DNA of 64,000 bases from Flavobacterium rakeshii (lineage in GTDB: Bacteria > Bacteroidota > Bacteroidia > Flavobacteriales > Flavobacteriaceae): NCBI RefSeq assembly GCF_009741375.1, contig NZ_WOWP01000045.1:1-64000 (forward strand), read 5' to 3'. Position numbers and translations under genes: made by a program. Below are positions 7,938 through 14,783 of the stretch, in pieces (the stretch's first letter is position 1; each line of letters starts with the position of its first letter). The notes beneath the pieces are model-generated. The model worked only from the letters and a program-made list of their open reading frames with translations, was not told where the DNA came from and made no database searches.

Positions 7938-8327
7938 TTATCCTCCTACCAACGGTGTTAGTTTCACAAATGATATCGTTGTTATCGCTTTTAATACAAT
8001 CTGCTCTTCCAGCGAATCTGCCTGATGATTATCTACAAGCACAAAGAAGCCGTTTTTTTGAAAAGCATCCAAAGCAATATAAATTTGCTTTTCTGCGTCT
8101 ATAACCTTTTTCGACTTTAGTTTATAACCATTTAAGGTCTTTTCTGCGTCAAGTGGTTCTACCAGACCATTAAAGTATTCAGGAAGCCGATTATTATAGT
8201 CCGCTACCTCTTTTTTTACCCGCTCAGATATAAGATCTTTGACGGTTACTATCTCACTGGCGAAGTCGATTTCAGTTTCAAAAACTGACTTTCCGCTTAG
8301 TAATTCATCTTTTATAAGGATTTTCAT
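7938..8327 (-). CDS. Ubiquitin-like beta-grasp protein with C-terminal Gly-Gly
   Basis: This 129-aa protein begins with two strand-like segments (MKILIKDELL, SVFETEIDF) and a long helix (VKDLISERVKKEVADYNNR). A middle extension follows, then strands IYIALDAF and FFVLVDN and a tail ISFVKLTPLVGG. The exposed Leu-Val-Gly-Gly end without further residues matches mature ubiquitin, ThiS and MoaD, so no protease is needed to expose it. At 129 residues it is longer than ThiS/MoaD. It is the first gene of the operon. Identity as an E1 substrate is inferred from the Gly-Gly end, the strand pattern and the E1-like gene in the same operon. Confidence 0.75.
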   Translation of the reverse strand: MKILIKDELLSGKSVFETEIDFASEIVTVKDLISERVKKEVADYNNRLPEYFNGLVEPLDAEKTLNGYKLKSKKVIDAEKQIYIALDAFQKNGFFVLVDNHQADSLEEQIVLKAITTISFVKLTPLVGG

Positions 8328-8362
8328 GAAGGTTGATTTATGTGAAACTAATGTACAAAAAG

Positions 8363-8385
8363 TTTAAGTTAGTGGACAACTTAAA
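8363..8385. promoter_or_regulatory. Inverted repeat upstream of the UBL operon
   Basis: TTTAAGTT and AACTTAAA form an 8-bp inverted repeat separated by 7 bp, about 36 bp before the UBL start. Its place fits an operator or promoter-overlapping site. No clear TAnnTTTG box was found. Confidence 0.35.
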
Positions 8386-8403
8386 ATTATATAAGCACTA
8401 AAA

Positions 8404-8434
8404 ACAATTGTCGCCGCAGTGCGGCGACAATTGT
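8404..8434. repeat. Palindromic element upstream of the UBL operon
   Basis: A perfect 14-bp stem (ACAATTGTCGCCGC) with loop AGT lies between the UBL operon and the decayed antitoxin gene. It shares the CAATTGTYGCC core with 4574-4600 and 9681-9713. Confidence 0.7.
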
Positions 8435-8464
8435 AAATAAATCACATTCAATGGACTAACTTAG

Positions 8465-8824
8465 TTAGTACAATTGTATCAATATATCTGCGGATATATT
8501 CAATCTTTCCTTTAAAGCGCGTATCATGGAAAGGCGCAACTTTCTTTTACCAGACAATATTTCAGATTTGCGCGAACACGCTCCTAAAATTTCGGAAAGT
8601 TCAGCATCAGAAATATTAAGTTGCTCCATCCTATATTTTATTGCTTCTATAGGGGTGGGTTCAGGAACAGGATAATGCTCGTCCTCCTATTTTTTAACCA
8701 GCATCGAAAGGATTTCCAGTTCATCGGATTCTTCTGTGTCCGGTTGTAAATCGAGTTGCATCAGTTTGTAGATACGGACAAGGGTATCTTTATGCTGCTG
8801 TTTGGTTCTGATTAATCGTAACAT
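8465..8824 (-). pseudogene. HigA-like HTH antitoxin gene with internal stop
   Basis: Reading from ATG at 8824, the frame gives MLRLIRTKQQHKDTLVR..., continues to LSMLVKK, meets a TAG at 8689-8687 (codon 46), and then resumes in the same frame with EDEHYPVPEPTPIEAIKYRM. It then runs through an XRE-type HTH region (ISDAELSEILG, KSEILSGKRKL) to a TAA at 8465. The whole is 119 codons, the usual length of HigA-like antitoxins of Bacteroidetes, in which a Tyr or similar codon is expected at the stop. No toxin gene is adjacent. A shorter protein could restart at an internal ATG. I treat it as a nonsense-mutated remnant. Confidence 0.65.
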
Positions 8825-8887
8825 CTAATCTGAATTAAAAAACAAATATAAAAAAAGACGTTACCATATCGGTAACGCTTTTTAGTT

Positions 8888-9973
8888 TTAATCTTGACTA
8901 GTATTTAGTTCTTCTTCATCAAAAATATCATTGAACTTCTGTTGTAACAGTTGCTTTTCTGGGAGCTGTGTTCGGTATTTTGCAACCATAGTAGGTGAAA
9001 GACTCCGGCTCAACGAATATTCAACTACTTGGTTATTCTTGTCTTTACAAAGGAGAATACCAATACTTGGGTTCTCGTGTTCTTTCTTGACATCCCTGTC
9101 AAGCGCTTCGAGATAGAAATTAAGTTGCCCGATATGCTCCGGTTTGAATTTGCCCGCTTTTAACTCGAAGGCAACCAGGCATTGTAAACCCCGATGGTAA
9201 AATAATAAATCAATGTAAAAATCACTATCTCCGACCATTAGCTTATACTCGTTATCGATAAAAATAAAGTCCCGGCCAAGCTCAAGAATAAAATCCTTCA
9301 TCCGGTTTATAAGCCCTTTTTGTAAATCACCTTCACTATGCCGCTCAGGCAGATTAAGGAAATCAAATACATAACTATCTTTAAAGACCTGCTCTATATC
9401 TGTTTTAGATTTTAACTGAATTACGGATTTGGGTTTTTCACTATTCATTGCCCGTTCAAACAAGCTGGAAGAAATTTGGCGTTCAAGTTCTCTATCACTA
9501 TAATTTTCCTGAATACTCAATTTAATATAAAACATTCGCTCTTCATCAGTATCACATCTTGAGAATATTGTACGATGATGTGTCCAACTTACTTTAGCCA
9601 AAATACTATCCCTAATATCTTCTGATTCAAATTGTTGCCTCGCTGCGGTAACAAACTTATCTTTTTGATTATCAGTACCTTGCAATTGTTGCCTCAGTGA
9701 GGCAACAATTGCAGTATTATGGTAAATCTCATAAAATTTTACCATTCTATAAAGCCCGGTTATAGTGAAACCTTTTAACTCGCTATGGTTCTTTTGAAGA
9801 AAATTAGCCAGTTCCCTAACTGTCTTATCGCCCCATTCAGCATTTTTAATCTTCGTAGAGATATAAAGACCTACATTCCAATACAAATTTATTAGTTCAG
9901 TATTTACTGTTTTTAAGGCATTTTTTCTTGCTTGTTTGATTAGCTGTGCTATTTCTATAAAATTATTTTCCAT
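8888..9973 (-). CDS. DUF1016 / YhcG-type PDDEXK nuclease
   Basis: This 361-aa protein has the two family regions. The N-terminal DUF1016 half (about 10-190) includes LINLYWNVGLYIS, LSWTHH-like KVSWTHHRTIFSR, and RELERQISSSLFERAM. The C-terminal nuclease half shows DFYIDLLFYHRG followed by LVAFELKAG, which supplies the Asp and the E-x-K of a PD-(D/E)XK core. Relatives accompany restriction and other defence loci. Between YEIYHN and KVSWTHH there is an insertion with the repeated peptide pattern RQQL/RQQF, encoded by two palindromes. The gene starts 12 bp after the integrase stop on the same strand and may share its transcript. Confidence 0.85.
   Translation of the reverse strand: MENNFIEIAQLIKQARKNALKTVNTELINLYWNVGLYISTKIKNAEWGDKTVRELANFLQKNHSELKGFTITGLYRMVKFYEIYHNTAIVASLRQQLQGTDNQKDKFVTAARQQFESEDIRDSILAKVSWTHHRTIFSRCDTDEERMFYIKLSIQENYSDRELERQISSSLFERAMNSEKPKSVIQLKSKTDIEQVFKDSYVFDFLNLPERHSEGDLQKGLINRMKDFILELGRDFIFIDNEYKLMVGDSDFYIDLLFYHRGLQCLVAFELKAGKFKPEHIGQLNFYLEALDRDVKKEHENPSIGILLCKDKNNQVVEYSLSRSLSPTMVAKYRTQLPEKQLLQQKFNDIFDEEELNTSQD
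9632..9654. repeat. Degenerate palindromic element inside the DUF1016 gene
   Basis: TTGTTGCC and GGTAACAA form an 8-bp imperfect stem around CGCTGC-type loop sequence. It lies in frame in the nuclease gene and encodes the RQQF segment. It appears to be a decayed copy of the element at 9681. Confidence 0.5.
9681..9713. repeat. Palindromic element inside the DUF1016 gene
   Basis: A perfect 15-bp stem (TGCAATTGTTGCCTC) with loop AGT is embedded in the coding sequence and translated as part of ASLRQQLQ. Core and loop match the intergenic copy at 8404. Confidence 0.7.
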
Positions 9974-9985
9974 GACTTTTCTAAT

Positions 9986-11305
9986 TTAGTTTAATGATGC
10001 TCTTTGGTTCACTGTGAGTAGTGCTTTTAGTTCATTGATTTCCTCTTGCATTTTTGCGATGATGGACTCGTTATTCACTTCTGGTGCTTTACTGTTAAGC
10101 CGCTCCTGCAATTGCTTCATTTCCCTTCCAATTGACTTTTGTTCCGTAATTGCATATTCTTCGGTCTGCTTTACCGATTGATGACCGAGCATCTCTTTTA
10201 CCACGTGGATAGGTACATCATTATTCAGCGTTACAGTGCTTCCAAAGGTTCGCCTGGCCTTATGAGTATTTAGTGTACTTTGAATCCCGCACAAGTCAGC
10301 AATTTCCTTTAGGTAAGCATTCATTTTCTGATTTGAAGTTACCGGAAGAACAGAATTGCGTTCTACGCAGATGGGATGATCTTTATAACATTCCATAATG
10401 GCTTTAGCCTTTGGCAGAAGTGGGATATTGATATTGCTACCTGTTTTCTGTCTTTCAGTTATAATCCACATCTCTCCATCAATACCAATTTTGACATCGC
10501 TTTTCTTGAGATTAAATGCATCGATGTATGCCAATCCTGTATAACACTGAAAAACAAAAATATCTCTGACCTGTGCCAGGCGTGGTGTAGAAAAGGTATG
10601 GTTTTCTAATAATGCCAGTTCATGACTGCTAAGAGGCTTCTTAGGCACTTTTATTTTCTTAGCCTTAAACCGCTTAAATGGATCATGGCTGATAATTTCC
10701 TTGTCAATTGCCCTAAGCACAATCTTCTTGAAGTTGGTAATGTATTTTACGGCGGTATTGTTGCTGATCTTCTTTACGGTTTTGAGGTAGAATTCATAGT
10801 CTTTAATGAATTCAAAGTTCAATTCGCGAAAATCCATATCCTGCATATCATACTTGAACCGTACAAACTCCTTAAGGTGCTTTTTGGATATTTCAAATCG
10901 CGTATGTGTACCGATAGCATATTCACCTCTTTTAACCAAGGCGAGAAGCTCGTCATTATGCAACTGAAACTCTTCTACAATCATGGTTTTGTCAGTTGAC
11001 TTGCCCAATACAAAATCCATCAGCTTCTGGCTGGTAATCGGCCTGCCGTGATTGATCAGGTCATTAATGTACTGGTGGATTTTTGTCTGTAGGGTATCTA
11101 AAAAGAAATTAGTGGTACGGGCATCTTCCCGGTTTCCTGTGGCACGCTCTTTACCCTGATCCCATCGAGTGGCATCCCACTTTCTCCTGGTGGAGGTTTC
11201 TTTGGGGATTCCATCAACGGTAATCCTCAGGTAAATCATCTTCTCATTGGTCTCTTTTCGCGGGGTCTTCAGAAAGAAGGTCATCCCAAAACTTGCTGCT
11301 AGCAT
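9986..11305 (-). CDS. Tyrosine recombinase (site-specific integrase) of the island
   Basis: This 439-aa integrase has an N-terminal arm-binding region (about 1-95), a SAM-like core-binding domain (about 100-210) and a C-terminal catalytic domain. Visible active-site parts are Lys in ERQKTGSNINIPL, the H-x-x-R box in NTHKARRTFGS, His in LGHQSVKQ and the nucleophile Tyr in TEEYAI. The first catalytic Arg is replaced: the box reads CYTGLAYIDAF, as known for some Bacteroidetes integrases such as IntDOT. A coiled-coil tail (KMQEEINELKALL) ends the protein. It lies next to the 3' end of tRNA-Val, the probable attachment site. Confidence 0.9.
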   Translation of the reverse strand: MLAASFGMTFFLKTPRKETNEKMIYLRITVDGIPKETSTRRKWDATRWDQGKERATGNREDARTTNFFLDTLQTKIHQYINDLINHGRPITSQKLMDFVLGKSTDKTMIVEEFQLHNDELLALVKRGEYAIGTHTRFEISKKHLKEFVRFKYDMQDMDFRELNFEFIKDYEFYLKTVKKISNNTAVKYITNFKKIVLRAIDKEIISHDPFKRFKAKKIKVPKKPLSSHELALLENHTFSTPRLAQVRDIFVFQCYTGLAYIDAFNLKKSDVKIGIDGEMWIITERQKTGSNINIPLLPKAKAIMECYKDHPICVERNSVLPVTSNQKMNAYLKEIADLCGIQSTLNTHKARRTFGSTVTLNNDVPIHVVKEMLGHQSVKQTEEYAITEQKSIGREMKQLQERLNSKAPEVNNESIIAKMQEEINELKALLTVNQRASLN

Positions 11306-11501
11306 AATTCAACATTTTTAAGTTAATAAAATTAGAATTATAGCGTCCTTAAAACAAGATGTTAAGCAGGCTTATTAGTTGACAATCAAAATTTTAAAAC
11401 ACATTCTGTGGCACATTTGCCTAACCTTTCAATGTGCCACAAAAGCGCCATAAAAGGCTATGTATTTTTCCAAAATTTCGACTGCACAGGGATAAAATAA
11501 A

Positions 11502-11531
11502 AAAACCTGCAACTCTTAAAGTGCAGGTTTT
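11502..11531 (-). terminator. Terminator after tRNA-Val
   Basis: The stem AAAACCTGCA/TGCAGGTTTT with a 10-nt loop is followed on the minus strand by a T run. It lies about 44 bp after the tRNA 3' end. Confidence 0.65.
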
Positions 11532-11574
11532 CTGTGATTTAGCTTACTTTATAAAAAATAAAGTTAGATTTTAG

Positions 11575-11649
11575 TGGGCGATGAGGGATTCGAACCCCCG
11601 ACCCCCTCGGTGTAAACGAGGTGCTCTGAACCAACTGAGCTAATCGCCC
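11575..11649 (-). tRNA. tRNA-Val (anticodon TAC)
   Basis: The 75-nt cloverleaf has acceptor stem GGGCGAT/ATCGCCC with discriminator A and the D-arm TAGCTCAGTTGGTT. The anticodon arm is CCTCG-TTTACAC-CGAGG, and the T-arm holds GGTTCGAATCC. The anticodon TAC reads GUA and related valine codons. The 3' CCA is not encoded. Its 3' end faces the integrase gene, so it is the likely attB of the island. I found no duplicate of the 3' end further left within the window. Confidence 0.96.
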
Positions 11650-11744
11650 GATATGTCTGCAATTCTGTCCCTATATTTAGTTCCTTATTGCGAGTGCAAA
11701 TATACGCTTAGTATTTGTATTTGCAAGTGTTTTTAAAAAATATT

Positions 11745-12119
11745 TTAAAGTTTTTTTATGTCTTTTAAAAGTACCTTATTTTCAAAATTCACCACCTCAA
11801 TCTCAATAGGCTCATTATTAGCATTTCTACCTTCAATAATGTAAATTTTACCTCCTTTGTATGGAGTTTTACTTCTTGAAAAATCTACATCACCAAACTC
11901 GGTAGTTTTCTTTACATCGTCCATAGTGACCCAGTTTTGGTCTAATTTTTCCTGAGCCTCGTCAGACACATTAAAGCTTTTACTTCTAATATCTTTTAGA
12001 ACCCTACAATTAGGCAGGTAACAAAAGTCGGCATCCTTTTTCTTTAAAAAGAATACTAAAAATATACATCCTAAAAGGGCTCCGAATAAAAAGTATGCTA
12101 AACGGTATTTAAATTTCAT
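11745..12119 (-). CDS. DUF4258-type membrane-anchored protein
   Basis: This 124-aa protein has one N-terminal membrane helix (about residues 7-25, LAYFLFGALLGCIFLVFFL) and a small soluble domain. It resembles the DUF4258 pattern: a helix around VLKDIRSKSF, the segment TEFGDVDFSRS, and the strand pair GGKIYIIEGR / IEIEVVNFENKVLLKDI. The family function is unknown. It is the first chromosomal gene beyond the tRNA and stands alone, 37 bp downstream of the proline dehydrogenase gene on the same strand. Confidence 0.6.
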   Translation of the reverse strand: MKFKYRLAYFLFGALLGCIFLVFFLKKKDADFCYLPNCRVLKDIRSKSFNVSDEAQEKLDQNWVTMDDVKKTTEFGDVDFSRSKTPYKGGKIYIIEGRNANNEPIEIEVVNFENKVLLKDIKKL

Positions 12120-12156
12120 TTTTTAATTTTTTGTAAAAGTAATTAAAAACGGCGGC

Positions 12157-13332
12157 TTAAATCTCCTCCAGCTTTCTTCTTTTTCTTTCGGCACCAATAA
12201 GGTTAAGCTCACGTGTGGTTTGCCCCGCTACCGATGTGTTTTCCTCTGCCCTTCTGGTAAGATATGGCATAACATCTCTCACCGGCCCAAACGGAAGGTA
12301 TTTAGTAACATTATAATCATTAGCCGCAAGGTTAAAGCTGATGTTATCACTCATACCGTATAATTGCCCAAAAAACACTTTACCATCGTTTTTAGCAATT
12401 CCCTTCTCCTCCATAAGCTGCATAAGCTTATAAGAACTATCCTCGTTATGAGTTCCGGCAAAAATTGCCATAGTATCTATATGGTCTACCATGTACTGTA
12501 TAGCAGCATCGTAGTTTTCATCTGTAGCTTTTTTAGACGGACAAATAGGTGTTTGATAACCTTTTTCCTCTGCCCTTCTGTTTTCTTTTTCCATATAGGC
12601 TCCCCTTACTACTTTCATCCCGATGTGGAATCCTTCTGCCTTAGCCTGTGCATGTAATTTTTGAAGATACTCCAGCCTGTCCCAACGATACATTTGTAAC
12701 GTGTTATAAACTATAGCTTTCTCCTTGTTGTATTTACGCATCATCTCGGCAACCAGGTCATCAGCTGCATCCTGCATCCAGCTTTCTTCAGCATCAATAA
12801 GCAGTGCTACATCCATTTCATGAGCTGTTTTACAAACTTTCTCAAAACGCTCTATAACCCTGTTCCATTCTGCAGTTTCAGTTTCATTTAGTGATTTGCC
12901 CTCTCCCAATTTTTGGTAAAGTTCAAAACGCCCGAAACCTGTTGGCTTAAACACCGCAAAAGGTATCGCTGCTCTTTCTTTCGCAAAAACAATGGTTTTT
13001 AGGGTTTTATTGAGTGCGTTATCAAATTCCGACTCATCTTCTTTTGCTTCTACCGAGTAGTCAAGTACCGATGTTACACCTTTAGTAAACATCTTGTCTA
13101 CCACAGGAAGGCAATCTTCCTCATTTGTACCTCCGCAAAAATGATCAAATACCGTAGCCCTGATAAGGCCTTCTACAGGTAAATGCACTTTTAATGCAAA
13201 ATTTGTTACTGCTGTTCCTATCTTTACAAGAGGCTCAGAAGCTATCATTTTAAAAAGGAAATAAGCCCTGTCAAGTTCTGTATCACTTTTAAGGGAAAAT
13301 GCAACTGCTGTGTTGTTGAAGATTTTTTCCAT
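12157..13332 (-). CDS. Proline dehydrogenase
   Basis: This is a monofunctional FAD-dependent proline dehydrogenase that oxidises L-proline to pyrroline-5-carboxylate at the membrane. The 391-aa barrel shows the family motifs MKVVRGAYMEKE (substrate/FAD region) and the C-terminal YLTRRAEENTSV, whose paired Arg residues bind the proline carboxylate. ATG at 13332 (MEKIFNN) is chosen; a longer frame from 13374 adds 14 atypical residues. It is transcribed divergently from aroB with a 94-bp gap that must hold both promoters. The aldehyde dehydrogenase step is not encoded nearby. Confidence 0.92.
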   Translation of the reverse strand: MEKIFNNTAVAFSLKSDTELDRAYFLFKMIASEPLVKIGTAVTNFALKVHLPVEGLIRATVFDHFCGGTNEEDCLPVVDKMFTKGVTSVLDYSVEAKEDESEFDNALNKTLKTIVFAKERAAIPFAVFKPTGFGRFELYQKLGEGKSLNETETAEWNRVIERFEKVCKTAHEMDVALLIDAEESWMQDAADDLVAEMMRKYNKEKAIVYNTLQMYRWDRLEYLQKLHAQAKAEGFHIGMKVVRGAYMEKENRRAEEKGYQTPICPSKKATDENYDAAIQYMVDHIDTMAIFAGTHNEDSSYKLMQLMEEKGIAKNDGKVFFGQLYGMSDNISFNLAANDYNVTKYLPFGPVRDVMPYLTRRAEENTSVAGQTTRELNLIGAERKRRKLEEI

Positions 13333-13426
13333 TGCGTTAAAAAATTTGTGCAAATATAAATACACTACAATCAATATTTAATAATATAAAATAGTTTATT
13401 TTGCGATATATTTAAATTTGTTCGTT

Positions 13427-14494
13427 ATGCAGGCTATTCAAACCCCACATTATCCTATACTTTTTAATAACGATTGTTACTCTTTTTTACAGGAAACCAT
13501 AACTCCCGATAAATATTCGAAGGTATTTGTGGTAGCCGACAGTAACACCTCTCAGCTTTGCCTGCCTAACTTTTTAGCGCAACTGGCTACCGAAGTGGAA
13601 ATAGAGATACTGGAAATTGATGCCGGAGAAATAAACAAAACTATTGAAACCTGTACCCAGTTATGGTATGCCCTTACCGAAATGGGCGGTGACAGGAAAA
13701 GTATAATGATAAACGTAGGTGGCGGTATGATTACCGATTTAGGCGGATTTGTTTCGTCTACCTTTAAACGAGGTATCGACTTTATTAATGTACCCACTTC
13801 CCTACTGGCTATGGTTGATGCTTCTGTAGGCGGTAAAACCGGTGTAGATCTAGGCCCTATTAAAAATCAGGTGGGTGTTATTAGTAATCCTATAGCGGTG
13901 CTTATGGATATTAACTACCTTGGAACACTACCGCAGAACGAAATGCGTGCCGGACTGGCAGAAATGCTCAAACACGGACTTATTTGTGACAAAACTTACT
14001 GGGAAAAATTTCTTGACCTTAACGAACTAACTACAGACGATCTTCAGCAGCTTATATATGAATCGATAATCATAAAGAATAATGTAGTAACCCAGGACCC
14101 AACCGAGAAAGGATTGCGTAAAATATTAAACTTTGGTCACACACTGGGGCATGCTATAGAATCATACCATCTGGACGCCGAAGAAAAAACAACATTACTG
14201 CACGGCGAAGCCATTGCTATAGGCATGGTGCTGGAAAGTTATATATCATTTAAAAAAGATTTATTAACTTTAAATGAATATACCCAAATAAAAGAAGTAA
14301 TAACTTCAATATTCGGGAAAACAGAATTTAACCAAACCGACATTGAAAACGTTATGAAACTGCTATCTCATGACAAAAAAAGCGAATTTGGAGAAGTACT
14401 GTTTGTTGTGCTAAACGGTATTGGGAAAGCCTCGTTTAATGAGCCTGTAAACAATGAGCTGATAACCGAAGCTTTTCATGACTATTTAGCATAA
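13427..14494 (+). CDS. aroB: 3-dehydroquinate synthase
   Basis: The second enzyme of the shikimate pathway converts DAHP to 3-dehydroquinate with NAD and a divalent metal. The 355-aa protein has the NAD-binding GGGMITDLGGF, the phosphate-contacting RGIDFINVPTSLLA, the signature GGKTGVDLGPIKNQVG and the metal ligands in LNFGHTLGHAIE and HGEAIAIGM. ATG at 13427 is preferred over a TTG at 13418. A TAnnTTTG-like box (13413-13420) sits just upstream, but no -33 TTG at proper spacing is seen. The gene is not in an aromatic operon here. Confidence 0.95.
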   Translation: MQAIQTPHYPILFNNDCYSFLQETITPDKYSKVFVVADSNTSQLCLPNFLAQLATEVEIEILEIDAGEINKTIETCTQLWYALTEMGGDRKSIMINVGGGMITDLGGFVSSTFKRGIDFINVPTSLLAMVDASVGGKTGVDLGPIKNQVGVISNPIAVLMDINYLGTLPQNEMRAGLAEMLKHGLICDKTYWEKFLDLNELTTDDLQQLIYESIIIKNNVVTQDPTEKGLRKILNFGHTLGHAIESYHLDAEEKTTLLHGEAIAIGMVLESYISFKKDLLTLNEYTQIKEVITSIFGKTEFNQTDIENVMKLLSHDKKSEFGEVLFVVLNGIGKASFNEPVNNELITEAFHDYLA

Positions 14495-14537
14495 CATTTT
14501 TTTAAGAAATTGTTTTTAAATACGAATGATTATTTTT

Positions 14538-14545
14538 TACATTTG
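14538..14545 (+). promoter_or_regulatory. Possible -7 box (TACATTTG) before the decarboxylase leader
   Basis: TACATTTG fits the Bacteroidetes -7 consensus TAnnTTTG. The nearest upstream TTG is about 25 bp away, longer than the usual 19-20. If active, it would give the arginine decarboxylase gene a leader of about 230 nt that spans the small frame at 14551. Confidence 0.35.
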
Positions 14546-14550
14546 CGCCG

Positions 14551-14724
14551 ATGAAAAAATACCTACATATAGTTTTTAAAGCAGTAACCATAAGGGATAA
14601 CAGGGTGTCATCTACTATGCGTATTTTATGGCTTTTAACGAAAAAAAGTGCGGGTATGCCAATATATTTTAACAAAAATATTCACAAAAGTTTAGAAATA
14701 ATGTACGCTAATTTAAGAGTTTGA
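14551..14724 (+). CDS. Possible 57-aa small protein or leader peptide
   Basis: A frame of 57 codons begins at ATG 14551 (MKKYLHIVFKAVTIRDNR...) and stops at 14724, 59 bp before the decarboxylase gene. The product is basic, with no clear signal peptide or family. It starts only 5 bp after a -7-like box, so it would need a nearly leaderless message. It may be a real small protein, a translated leader that regulates the polyamine gene, or chance. Confidence 0.35.
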   Translation: MKKYLHIVFKAVTIRDNRVSSTMRILWLLTKKSAGMPIYFNKNIHKSLEIMYANLRV

Positions 14725-14783
14725 AAACAGATTATCACTTTAAGTTTTTCTTAATTTTATAATCAGTCAAACTCACTAATAGC

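Noticed and set aside
4664-8327. Thiamine or molybdopterin biosynthesis locus based on the ThiF-like gene
   Set aside because: No thiS-length, thiG, thiE, moaD or moeA gene is present. The Gly-Gly protein is larger than ThiS/MoaD, and the E1-like protein lacks the zinc pairs of ThiF/MoeB.
10376-10999. Two plus-strand reading frames opposite the integrase gene
   Set aside because: They are shadows of the integrase on the other strand, with no family features, and the integrase motifs account for this sequence.
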